Assembly: GCF_900110345.1 (NCBI RefSeq)
Contig: NZ_FODJ01000014.1
Location: 1-64,000, forward strand
Length of the DNA: 64,000 nucleotides
Source: Amphibacillus marinus
GTDB taxonomy: Bacteria; Bacillota; Bacilli; Bacillales; Amphibacillaceae
Direction of reading: 5' to 3'
In this document: piece by piece, positions 55,798 to 64,000 of the stretch
Numbering within the stretch: the stretch's first letter is position 1
Layout: the number at the start of each line of letters is the position of its first letter
Program-made: the position numbers and the translations under genes
The notes under the pieces: generated by a model
What the model saw: the letters and a program-made list of their open reading frames with translations, nothing else
Databases searched by the model: none
Told to the model about the DNA's origin: nothing

Positions 55798-56301
55798 TTA
55801 TCGATCTAAGTCGAGCTCAATATGAATTTCAGTCTGTTCATTAATAAATAATTGTGCAACCTTGGCTTGGTAGGAGAAACCATCTATCTTATACGCTTTA
55901 TTTTCAATCATTCTAATTAAAATAGGATAATAGTCGTTTAGTGTAACCACCTCTTTGCCAATAATATCATTGACCTCAGCTTTTATTAACTCGCCAAGTT
56001 CATGGAGCATAAAGCGATCGAGCTTAAACACTTCAGCATTATTAATAACGATTTTAATTGAGTTAATGGTCAGTTGTTCTTGATACTTTTGATTTAAGTC
56101 CGTTAGATTTTGCTCAAGCGTATCGTAGGCTAATTGCAGTTCTTGTCTTTCCGTCCGCACTCTAAGGTTTTCCTCAATAAATCGTTCCATAATTTCACCA
56201 TACATAAATAAAAAGACGAGGTAGCCGATCATCCCACCAACAAATACACCAACCATAAAACGCTGCCAGTCTTTTCTTTTATAATAGGGGGGCACATGCA
56301 T
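55798..56301 (-). CDS. ytrI: Sporulation membrane protein YtrI
   Basis: A 167-residue protein with an N-terminal membrane helix (FMVGVFVGGMIGYLVFLFMY) after a basic stretch (YYKRKDWQR), then a coiled coil (ERQELQLAYDTLEQNLTDLN) and a C-terminal domain. It is needed in B. subtilis for full spore formation. Its ATG overlaps the ytrH stop (TAATG) with AGGAGGAGC upstream, so the pair are translationally coupled. The longer start (56328) is inside ytrH and unlikely. Confidence 0.9.
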   Translation of the reverse strand: MHVPPYYKRKDWQRFMVGVFVGGMIGYLVFLFMYGEIMERFIEENLRVRTERQELQLAYDTLEQNLTDLNQKYQEQLTINSIKIVINNAEVFKLDRFMLHELGELIKAEVNDIIGKEVVTLNDYYPILIRMIENKAYKIDGFSYQAKVAQLFINEQTEIHIELDLDR

Positions 56302-56636
56302 TAGCTTAGCTCCTCCTGAATCAACCATTCAATTAACAGCAAGGCTGTCTGTACCCCACCCATTGCGGTTACAATGATCAGGATTTGCTTGACTAAATCC
56401 ATGGTTGAGCCTTCCATGATGCCACGCTCAAAATTAGAGATCACATCAAAGGTGCCGCCAATTGCTGCGACTATTGCCCAAATACGCAAGCTTTTTGCAA
56501 TGCGTCCCATCAGGGTAAATGCAGGTTCGCCACTGGCAAATGCACCAATGCTACCAATAAAAGCACCGCCAATAATGACACCTAAGGCGATAAAGTAGCA
56601 TTGAATCATTGTGGCAAAAAAACGTTCTTCCATCAT
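56301..56636 (-). CDS. ytrH: Sporulation protein YtrH
   Basis: A 111-residue, three-helix membrane protein (MIQCYFIALGVIIGGAFIGS; IWAIVAAIGGTFDVISNFER; ILIIVTAMGGVQTALLLIEW). ytrH and ytrI form a mother-cell sporulation operon in B. subtilis. A sigma-E-like promoter lies upstream, divergent from dnaE. Exact function is unknown. Confidence 0.92.
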   Translation of the reverse strand: MMEERFFATMIQCYFIALGVIIGGAFIGSIGAFASGEPAFTLMGRIAKSLRIWAIVAAIGGTFDVISNFERGIMEGSTMDLVKQILIIVTAMGGVQTALLLIEWLIQEELS

Positions 56637-56671
56637 AAAGCGCCCCTTTTATGATTATTATGACTAGTGCT

Positions 56672-56698
56672 AGTTTATGTTTAGCAAGGTTTGTCTAT
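56672..56698 (-). promoter_or_regulatory. sigma-E-type promoter of ytrHI
   Basis: On the minus strand CATAAACT (56679-56672), 7 of 8 to the sigma-E -10 CATACAHT. It lies 16 nt after an ATA core (56698-56696) at the -35 position. Confidence 0.55.
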
Positions 56699-56705
56699 GT
56701 TTTAT

Positions 56706-56734
56706 TTTTCAATTTCCCATTTCCTCGGTATAAT
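56706..56734 (+). promoter_or_regulatory. dnaE promoter
   Basis: TTTTCA (56706-56711), a 17-nt spacer and a perfect TATAAT (56729-56734), 33 nt before dnaE. Confidence 0.6.
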
Positions 56735-56766
56735 AGAAAGAAAACGTTGGGAAAAGGAGGTGCACT

Positions 56767-59700
56767 ATGGCATATGTTCATCTAAATGTGTTAACGGGAT
56801 ATAGTTTCATGCAAAGTACGGTGAAGATTAATAATTTGGTTACCAAGGCAAGTGAACTAGGTATGTCTGCTCTAGCAATAACCGATCGCAATGTTATGTA
56901 TGGGGCAATTGCTTTCTATCAAGCATGTAAGCGGGCTAAGATAAACCCTATCATTGGCATGCGAATAACTGTTACCATTAATGATGATCAAGAAGAGCTT
57001 ATTCTACTAGCAAAGAATCAAGTGGGCTATCAAGCGTTACTAGAAATAAGCTCATGGATTCAACTCTCAGAAGACGAGCAGATTAGCGTCGATAAGTTAA
57101 AAGAGCTACGAAAAGAATGCTTTCTCATCCTCCCGACCACGATAAATTATTTAACAATTTCGCTTGCGGAGCGAGATGATCGAGCATTAAGTGCTTTTTT
57201 AACGTCATGGGGGGAGGATTGTTACGTCGGTTTACACTATAGTCAGCTTAACGATTACCCGTTTTTACATGAGCAAGCTATACCAATGGTCGGCATTGGT
57301 AATGTCCACTACCTAAATGATGATGACCAGCTTGCTTACCACTATCTTGTTAAAATGGCAAAGCAGAGTGTTGAGGACCAAGAGCTTGCTCCTGACTTTT
57401 TATTTAATGATAAGCAGGCTCAGCAGTTGTTTAAACAGACTGAATTGTTATTGAACGCAACCGTTGATCTGGCTAGCCAATGTCACTTGGAACTTGACCT
57501 GAGTCAGCAACTTATTCCGCGCTTTCCAGTCGAGGAGACACTAACAGCCAAAGCTAAGCTCACTGCCTTAACCAAGCAAGCTTTGATTGAAAAGTACGGG
57601 ACAAACAGAAAGGCTAGTCAACGATTAGAGCATGAGCTTACTGTTATTGAAAAGATGGACTTTAGTGACTATTTCTTAATTGTCTGGGATTTTGTTAAAT
57701 ATGCAAAAGAACAGGGCATTTTGGTAGGGCCAGGGCGAGGTTCAGCTGCGGGCTCCCTTGTTGCTTATTTATTAAATATTACGACAGTAGATCCAATCAA
57801 GTACGGGCTTCTATTTGAACGGTTTTTAAATCCTGATCGGCTGACAATGCCAGATATTGATATTGACTTTTCTGATCAGCGCCGTCAAGAGGTTATTGAT
57901 TATGTAAAAGACAAATACGGTCATCAATATGTTGCGCAAATTGGTACCTTTGGCACTTTTAAAGCACGTTCAATTATTCGGGAGCTAGCTAAAGTATATG
58001 ACTTACCTGAAAATGACTTAACTTATATTCTAAATGAACTCCCTAAACAAGGGAGTTATTCAATAACGGATTCCGTTAAAAGATCGCCAGCTTTAATTGA
58101 CTATATAAAAACAACAGAGCATCTTCAGCATTTTTTTAAAATAGCAAGAAGGTTAGAAGGCTTACCGAGAAATTTATCTACCCATGCTGCTGGAGTTATC
58201 ATCCACGACCAGAAGCTAACAACGAAGATTCCGTTAACAACTGATCAGCTAGGACACTACCTAACACAGTATCCGATGGGCGATTTAGAAAAGATAGGCT
58301 TATTAAAAATTGACTTCTTAGGCCTGCGAAATCTAACGACACTCGAGCAGATCGTTCGTTTAGTTAGTAAGCATGGCCGACAAGAGATCAATCTTGACCA
58401 AATACCGCTCAATGATCAGAGAACTTTTGCTTTGCTTCAATTAGGCAAAACAAATGGCGTCTTTCAGTTTGAATCTGATGGAATGAAGCGTGTTTTAAAA
58501 ACGTTAAAACCAACTGAATTTGCTGATATCGTAGCTGTCAATGCCTTATATCGCCCAGGACCGATGGACTTCATCCCTAGTTTTATTAAAAGAAAGCATG
58601 GAGAAGAACCGGTTTCATATATTCACCATGACTTAGTGGGAATTCTAAGCCCGACATATGGGGTACTGATTTATCAGGAGCAAATTATTGAGTTGACCCA
58701 CCAGTTTGCCGGTTTGAGCTATGGGCAAGCTGATATATTAAGAAGGGCAATTAGTAAAAAGAATGCCATTGAAATTGATAAAATGAAGCAGCTCTTTGTA
58801 TCTGGGTGTATAAAAAAGGGCTATGCTAAGGCGGTAGCAGATGAACTGTTCTCATGGATTGAACGGTTTGCTGACTATGGCTTTAATAAGAGTCACGCAG
58901 TTGCTTACAGTTTAATTGCCTATCAACTTGCCTATTTAAAGGCTAATTTTCCTGTGTATTTTCACACAGCGCTGTTAAATACAGTTACAGGTCAATCAGA
59001 GCGTTTTACAGCCTTGATTGCGGAAGTGAAAGCAGAAGCAATTAACCTATTATCACCGCATATTAACCATAGCTTCTACAGTTTTACTGTTGATAGTGAA
59101 GGGATCAGGTTTGGCTTACTAACCATTAAAGGGATAAGTTATCCGGTTGTTAATACAATTATTCAAGAGAGACAAGCTGGCCCGTTTAAAAATTTATTTG
59201 ATTTTTGTTTACGTGTATCGTTAGATATCGTGACTAAAGATACTATTAAATTACTTATTCATGCTGGTGCATTTGATTTTACTGGAATTGAACGTGCTTC
59301 GTTAGTTGCCACAATAGCTAATGCCTATGAGCAAGGTGATTTATTTGGTGGTTTGGATGATCGTAGTTTTTTGACACAAAGTGGTTTGGAACTGGACGGG
59401 CACTATCAGTCTGCCCCAGCATACTCAATTATCGAGCAGCTTGCTTTTGAACGCGATTTACTAGGTATTTATGTTTCTGACCACCCTTTGTCAGTAAATA
59501 GAAGCCAGTTAAGGGGGAATGGGTTTGTTGATATTCTGTACCTTCAATCGCTTAATGAACGTAAAACGATCAAGTTTATTGGTATCGTTGAACAATTGAA
59601 AGCTATTCGTACAAAACGAGGCGATTCCATGGCCTTTGTTACGTTCTCTGATGAAAAAGAATCAATTGAGGCGGTTATTTTTCCTGATCTTTTTCGTGAA

Positions 59701-60066
59701 GTTAAATTGAACCTTGTTGACCAACAACTTGCGAAGGTAGTCGGAAAGGTTGAACAACGCCAAGGGAAACAACAGGTTATTGTCCAAGAAATTGTGATGG
59801 TGACAGATCTTACGGCGATAACTAATACAAAGATAAACAAGCGTCTGTTTATTAAAGTAGATGAGCAAAGAGCTAACCAAGGCTTTGTCACATACCTAGA
59901 AAGAATTGCAGATCAATCTCCAGGAAATATTCCCATTATTATTTATCAGCAAGCGAGTGGCCGGACGTATCGATTACCTGAAAGATTTAATATGCAAGAC
60001 CATTATCAGGTTCAAAAGGCATTAAAAGAATATTTTGGTGCTGAAAATGTTGTCTTTCAATCTTAG
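56767..60066 (+). CDS. dnaE: DNA polymerase III alpha subunit DnaE
   Basis: A 1099-residue C-family polymerase. In Bacillus DnaE extends primers, while PolC does bulk replication. Parts in order: an N-terminal PHP domain (YVHLNVLTGYSFMQSTVKIN); the palm with the catalytic acids D363, D365 and D367 (PDIDIDFSDQ); the fingers (GPGRGSAAGSLVAYLLN); the YGFNKSHAVAYSLIAYQLA helix-hairpin region; and a C-terminal OB fold (FIGIVEQLKAIRTKRGDSMA). There is no PolC-like exonuclease insert. AAAGGAGGTG is a strong ribosome site. Confidence 0.97.
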   Translation: MAYVHLNVLTGYSFMQSTVKINNLVTKASELGMSALAITDRNVMYGAIAFYQACKRAKINPIIGMRITVTINDDQEELILLAKNQVGYQALLEISSWIQLSEDEQISVDKLKELRKECFLILPTTINYLTISLAERDDRALSAFLTSWGEDCYVGLHYSQLNDYPFLHEQAIPMVGIGNVHYLNDDDQLAYHYLVKMAKQSVEDQELAPDFLFNDKQAQQLFKQTELLLNATVDLASQCHLELDLSQQLIPRFPVEETLTAKAKLTALTKQALIEKYGTNRKASQRLEHELTVIEKMDFSDYFLIVWDFVKYAKEQGILVGPGRGSAAGSLVAYLLNITTVDPIKYGLLFERFLNPDRLTMPDIDIDFSDQRRQEVIDYVKDKYGHQYVAQIGTFGTFKARSIIRELAKVYDLPENDLTYILNELPKQGSYSITDSVKRSPALIDYIKTTEHLQHFFKIARRLEGLPRNLSTHAAGVIIHDQKLTTKIPLTTDQLGHYLTQYPMGDLEKIGLLKIDFLGLRNLTTLEQIVRLVSKHGRQEINLDQIPLNDQRTFALLQLGKTNGVFQFESDGMKRVLKTLKPTEFADIVAVNALYRPGPMDFIPSFIKRKHGEEPVSYIHHDLVGILSPTYGVLIYQEQIIELTHQFAGLSYGQADILRRAISKKNAIEIDKMKQLFVSGCIKKGYAKAVADELFSWIERFADYGFNKSHAVAYSLIAYQLAYLKANFPVYFHTALLNTVTGQSERFTALIAEVKAEAINLLSPHINHSFYSFTVDSEGIRFGLLTIKGISYPVVNTIIQERQAGPFKNLFDFCLRVSLDIVTKDTIKLLIHAGAFDFTGIERASLVATIANAYEQGDLFGGLDDRSFLTQSGLELDGHYQSAPAYSIIEQLAFERDLLGIYVSDHPLSVNRSQLRGNGFVDILYLQSLNERKTIKFIGIVEQLKAIRTKRGDSMAFVTFSDEKESIEAVIFPDLFREVKLNLVDQQLAKVVGKVEQRQGKQQVIVQEIVMVTDLTAITNTKINKRLFIKVDEQRANQGFVTYLERIADQSPGNIPIIIYQQASGRTYRLPERFNMQDHYQVQKALKEYFGAENVVFQS

Positions 60067-60163
60067 CCTTAATTGCTTCGTTAACCTTTAAAGTCAAGGA
60101 TTAATAAGGATTACAGACGAATTGTGAGAAAATAACGACTATTTCTAAAATGTAGCCCTGTTA

Positions 60164-60191
60164 TTTACAGTAGGTACTAATTTGGTATAAT
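60164..60191 (+). promoter_or_regulatory. promoter of the malic enzyme gene
   Basis: TTTACA (60164-60169), a 16-nt spacer and a perfect TATAAT (60186-60191). Confidence 0.65.
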
Positions 60192-60259
60192 GGAAGGGTT
60201 GAGTAGATCGAATAAGGTGCACGTTAGCGATGAATAAAAGAAGAGGGGCGCGTTCTAAA

Positions 60260-61438
60260 ATGGAAACTTTAAAAGCAAAAGCATTAAAAATGCATAAAGA
60301 TCATCAGGGCAAGCTATCTGTACAAGCAAAGGTTGAGGTAGCAAATGAAGAGCAGTTAAGTCTTGCATACTCACCTGGAGTAGCAGAACCATGTCTAGAA
60401 ATTAAGCGAAACCCCGACCTTGCCTATACATATACGATGAAACGTCATACTGTTGCCGTTGTAACAGATGGTTCAGCTGTACTTGGCCTAGGGAATATTG
60501 GCGCACAGGCAGCACTGCCAGTAATGGAAGGTAAGGCTGTTTTATTTAAAAATTTTGCCGGAGTAGATGCATTTCCGATCTGTTTGGATACTCAGGATGT
60601 TGCTGAAATTATTAGAACTGTTACGCAACTAGCGCCTACATTTGGTGGTATTAACCTTGAAGACATTGCGGCGCCTAATTGCTTTATTATAGAAGAGAAG
60701 CTTAAACAAGCCCTAGATATTCCTGTTTTCCATGACGATCAGCATGGTACAGCAATTGTAACTCTAGCAGGGCTGGTAAACGCACTAAAACTCGTTGAAA
60801 AAGATTTTGAAACCATTAAAGTTGTTGTTAACGGTGCTGGGGCGGCAGGAGTAGCGATTGTTAAACTCCTTGCACATTTTGGCGTTCAAGATACGATCCT
60901 TTGTGATTCAAAGGGTGCCATTTATCAAGGTCGACCATTTGGGATGAATCCAGTAAAAGATCAAGTTGCACAGTACACAAATAAAACAAGTATCCAAGGA
61001 GACTTAAAAGCAGCTATTCAGGGTGCTGATGTCTTTATTGGTGTTTCTTTAGGTGGTTTGGTAGATCAAGAGATGATTCGGTCAATGAATCCAGACCCGA
61101 TTATTTTTGCGATGGCCAACCCAGATCCTGAGATTAACCCAACAGACGCAATTAAAGCAGGTGCAAGGGTGGTTGGGACTGGCAGATCAGATTATCCTAA
61201 TCAAGTTAATAATGTATTAGCTTTCCCAGGGATCTTTAAAGGTGCCCTGTCAGTGAAGGCCTCCGACATTAATGAAGCAATGAAAGTGGCAGCTGTTTAT
61301 GCAATTGCTGGTTTAATTGAAGAGGAGGATCTGCATGACGATTACGTCATTCCGAATCCTTTTGATAATCGTGTTGCTCAGGTTGTTGCAGCTGCTGTTG
61401 CTGAAGCAGCTAAAGCGACTGGTGTTGCTCGGATCTAG
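60260..61438 (+). CDS. ytsJ: NAD(P)-dependent malic enzyme (YtsJ-like)
   Basis: A 392-residue enzyme converting malate to pyruvate and CO2. YtsJ of B. subtilis is the NADP-dependent form after dnaE. It has [12 protein letters not shown], the malic-enzyme signature [35 protein letters not shown] and the nucleotide loop [12 protein letters not shown] start at ATG 60260 ([13 protein letters not shown]), which aligns with B. subtilis YtsJ; GAGGGG lies 11 nt upstream. ATG 60230 would add ten basic residues. It could also supply NADPH for accDA-driven lipid synthesis. Confidence 0.93.
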   Translation: METLKAKALKMHKDHQGKLSVQAKVEVANEEQLSLAYSPGVAEPCLEIKRNPDLAYTYTMKRHTVAVVTDGSAVLGLGNIGAQAALPVMEGKAVLFKNFAGVDAFPICLDTQDVAEIIRTVTQLAPTFGGINLEDIAAPNCFIIEEKLKQALDIPVFHDDQHGTAIVTLAGLVNALKLVEKDFETIKVVVNGAGAAGVAIVKLLAHFGVQDTILCDSKGAIYQGRPFGMNPVKDQVAQYTNKTSIQGDLKAAIQGADVFIGVSLGGLVDQEMIRSMNPDPIIFAMANPDPEINPTDAIKAGARVVGTGRSDYPNQVNNVLAFPGIFKGALSVKASDINEAMKVAAVYAIAGLIEEEDLHDDYVIPNPFDNRVAQVVAAAVAEAAKATGVARI

Positions 61439-61686
61439 TGATGTCATAAGAGGCAAATTATTTAGTTTTGTTTAATAGAGTGTAAATAAGTTAACAATAA
61501 CGATTAGTAGAGTCTGTAGATAAAACAAAGGGGAAATAACTTTTCAAAGAATGAGCATCTAATGCTTAAAAATGAACAGCGTGTTGCAGATGGAAGTTTT
61601 GACTGATTTTTATTAGAGATTGCAATTATTAATGTGTATCAGTGCGTAAATTCATATGAGACTGATTAAAGCAAGGGGGAGAATCG

Positions 61687-62547
61687 ATGCAAATTAAAGG
61701 TATTTTTTCAAAGAAGAGAAAGTATGCAGCGATACCAACAGAAAAAGCAAAGCATGAAATTCCAGAAGGCTTAGTTGTTAAATGTACCAAATGCTCGAAA
61801 ATTTTCTATGAGAAGGAATGGACGAATCATTTAAATGTCTGTCCGTCCTGTGGAGAGCACCATAAAATGACAGCTTATCAGCGAATTGATTCGCTCGTTG
61901 ATCAGGATAGCTTTGAAGAGTGGGATCAATCATTTGAATCTGCCAACCCATTAAACTTCCCTGACTATGAAAATAAAATTAAGCAGGATCAAGAAAAAAC
62001 TGGTCTAAAGGATGCCGTCGTTTCTGGAAAAGCATTTATTAACGGACACGCGACAGCTCTAGTGGTAATGGATCCGCGTTTTCGGATGGCCAGTATGGGT
62101 GCTGTTGTTGGAGAGAAAATTACGAGAGCTCTTGAGCAAGCTAGAGTTGAACAGCTTCCGATTATTGTTTTTACCGCATCTGGGGGAGCACGAATGCAAG
62201 AAGGGATGATCAGCTTAATGCAGATGGCTAAGACATCAATGGCAGTTGATCGCTTTAGCCGTGCAGGTGGATGCATGATCGTCGTGATGACCAATCCCAC
62301 TACAGGTGGGGTTACAGCGAGCTTTGCTTCAATTGGGGATTACCATTTTGCCGAAACGGGTGCATTAATTGGCTTTGCTGGTCGCAGAATTATTGAGCAA
62401 ACGATTCGCGAAAAGCTGCCAACGGATTTCCAAACAGCAGAATTTCAGTTAGAGCAAGGTCAGGTTGATCGCGTCGTTAAACGCTCTGAATTAAAAAAAC
62501 TGTTAAGCTCAGTACTAGACCTTCATGATCATAGGGAGGCACAATAG
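61687..62547 (+). CDS. accD: Acetyl-CoA carboxylase carboxyltransferase subunit beta
   Basis: A 286-residue subunit of the enzyme making malonyl-CoA for fatty acids. The N-terminal zinc ribbon has four cysteines C33, C36, C52, C55 (KCTKCSK; CPSCGE). The crotonase-fold part has [19 protein letters not shown] and [10 protein letters not shown]. It overlaps no neighbour; accA starts 2 nt later, so they form one operon, as in B. subtilis. AGGGGGAG precedes the ATG. Confidence 0.96.
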   Translation: MQIKGIFSKKRKYAAIPTEKAKHEIPEGLVVKCTKCSKIFYEKEWTNHLNVCPSCGEHHKMTAYQRIDSLVDQDSFEEWDQSFESANPLNFPDYENKIKQDQEKTGLKDAVVSGKAFINGHATALVVMDPRFRMASMGAVVGEKITRALEQARVEQLPIIVFTASGGARMQEGMISLMQMAKTSMAVDRFSRAGGCMIVVMTNPTTGGVTASFASIGDYHFAETGALIGFAGRRIIEQTIREKLPTDFQTAEFQLEQGQVDRVVKRSELKKLLSSVLDLHDHREAQ

Positions 62548-62549
62548 AA

Positions 62550-63503
62550 ATGAAGCACGTACTTGAATTTGAGAAGCCAATTATAGAGTTAAAAGATAAG
62601 ATAAAGGAATTAAAGGAGATGACAGCTGCAAGTGAGCTAAATTTAACCTCCGAAATCGCGACACTAGAATCACGTTTAGAAAAGCTTGAAAAAGAAATAT
62701 ACGGCAACCTGAAGCCTTGGGATCGTGTGCAAATTGCTCGTCATCCTGATCGGCCAACCACACTTGATTATATCGATCATTTATTCACTGATTTTATTGA
62801 ATTACATGGAGACCGACTGTTCAGAGATGACCCTGCCATTGTAACAGGTATTGCAAAATATAAGGGCCAGCCCGTTACAATTGTTGGCCATCAGCGAGGG
62901 AAAAATACGAAAGACAATTTATATCGTAATTTTGCCAGCCCGCACCCAGAAGGTTACCGTAAGGCATTACGACAAATGAAGCTAGCGGAGAAGTTTAAGC
63001 GACCAATTATCTCTTTTATTGATACGAAGGGAGCACACCCAGGTAAGGGTGCTGAAGAGCGTGGTCAGGGTGAGGCAATTGCGCGAAACTTAATGGAGAT
63101 GGCTAGTCTAGCTGTACCGAGTGTGGCGGTTGTGATTGGTGAAGGTGGAAGTGGTGGCGCCTTAGGCATTGGGTTAAGTGATCATGTCCATATGCTCGAA
63201 AACGCGACCTACTCGGTTATTTCACCAGAGGGCGCGGCTAGTATTCTATGGAAGGATGCAACCAAGGCAAGGGATGCAGCACAGTCACTTAAAATTACAT
63301 CTCACGATTTAAAAGCATTGCAAATTATTGATGGAATTGTACCAGAGCCACGTGGTGGGGCGCATCGCAATTTATCTATGCAAGTGGCCTATTTAGATGT
63401 TTATTTAGAAAAATCACTAAACTATTTAAGCAAGCAATCTTCAGAAAGTTTGATTGAAAACAGATGGAATAAGTATAAGAATATCGGTGAAATTATCCAA
63501 TAA
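62550..63503 (+). CDS. accA: Acetyl-CoA carboxylase carboxyltransferase subunit alpha
   Basis: A 317-residue partner of AccD in the alpha2-beta2 carboxyltransferase. The N-terminal helix reads [20 protein letters not shown]. The core has [61 protein letters not shown] and [12 protein letters not shown]. It is translationally coupled to accD by proximity. Confidence 0.96.
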   Translation: MKHVLEFEKPIIELKDKIKELKEMTAASELNLTSEIATLESRLEKLEKEIYGNLKPWDRVQIARHPDRPTTLDYIDHLFTDFIELHGDRLFRDDPAIVTGIAKYKGQPVTIVGHQRGKNTKDNLYRNFASPHPEGYRKALRQMKLAEKFKRPIISFIDTKGAHPGKGAEERGQGEAIARNLMEMASLAVPSVAVVIGEGGSGGALGIGLSDHVHMLENATYSVISPEGAASILWKDATKARDAAQSLKITSHDLKALQIIDGIVPEPRGGAHRNLSMQVAYLDVYLEKSLNYLSKQSSESLIENRWNKYKNIGEIIQ

Positions 63504-63564
63504 TAGCTCTATTTCACTTTGTAAGGTAATGAAAAAGCACTAATTAATTAAATTATTTTATTTT

Positions 63565-63599
63565 TCACCCCTAAAAGACAGATTTAGGGGTGAGTTTTT
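63565..63599 (+). terminator. accDA terminator
   Basis: TCACCCCTAAA (63565-63575) pairs with TTTAGGGGTGA (63583-63593), then GTTTTT. Confidence 0.85.
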
Positions 63600-63688
63600 G
63601 GGTCCTTTCATGTATAATCTTAAGTGAAATTATTTTAGGATATATTTCTAGCATAAAGGTTAGCTTACTAACGAGACATAACGATTGA

Positions 63689-64000
<312 letters not shown>

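Noticed and set aside
59544-59891. 115-codon antisense ORF inside dnaE
   Set aside because: It is antisense to a well-conserved OB-fold region; its length comes from dnaE codon usage.

Overview
This window is low-GC Bacillota DNA whose gene order follows the Bacillus subtilis ytfP-ytgP ... ytoP-ytpPQR-sftA ... murC-ytxGH ... aroA-ccpA-motPS ... tyrS-rpsD ... ezrA-nifZ-thiI-sspA ... ackA ... dnaE-ytsJ-accDA-pfkA segment. An alpha/beta-type small acid-soluble spore protein, YtrH, YtrI and YtfJ show an endospore-forming Bacillaceae relative. Na+-type MotPS stators suggest, as inference only, a halotolerant or alkaliphilic member, perhaps near Amphibacillus or Halolactibacillus.

Layout. 1-424: end of an rRNA operon (23S 3' end, 5S rRNA, terminator). 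0.5-8.3 kb: housekeeping and RNA-modification genes (VOC protein, YtfP flavoprotein, MurJ flippase, RsuA, YtzE, ThpR, YtlQ-like, YtmP, TrmB), then a strongly structured non-coding stretch at 8290-8473. 8.6-20.5 kb: ytzB, ytoP, a DUF84 NTPase, a lipoprotein, an orphan PTS-EIIC-like membrane protein, ytpPQR, sftA, a nicotinate phosphoribosyltransferase, murC and the ytxGH stress operon behind a sigma-B-like promoter. 20.6-22.7 kb: an FtsA-like ATPase with a long, repetitive C-terminal extension. 22.7-32 kb: aroA, ccpA, motPS (perfect sigma-D -10 element in the ccpA-motP gap), a class A penicillin-binding protein with an acidic tail, and T-box-controlled tyrS. The acuABC/acsA genes found here in B. 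subtilis are absent.

32-38 kb is the one accessory-looking stretch, placed between tyrS and rpsD, which are adjacent in B. subtilis. It holds a CDF-like transporter with altered metal-site residues, a divergent SDR/AraC pair, a LOG-family protein, a MazG-like protein, long AT-rich gaps and gene debris. 38-52 kb: rpsD with its long leader, dgcP, a free-methionine sulfoxide reductase, ezrA, nifZ-thiI (tRNA thiolation), sspA, an amidohydrolase, ytfI-ytfJ, and ytxK-ackA with a possible cre site. 52-64 kb: a 69-residue unknown protein behind a perfect cre match, a universal stress protein with a sigma-B-like promoter, ytoI, nrnA, ytrHI (sigma-E-like promoter), dnaE, malic enzyme, accDA and the start of pfkA.

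Together the genes cover envelope synthesis (murC, murJ, PBP, ezrA), central metabolism under CcpA (ackA, pfkA, malic enzyme, accDA), tRNA and rRNA processing, motility/c-di-GMP and sporulation. I found no CRISPR array, prophage, insertion sequence or tRNA gene. Nothing amounts to a clearly new multi-gene system. The best leads are the 8.3 kb structured RNA, the FtsA-like fusion, the aroA upstream RNA and the cre-linked small gene.
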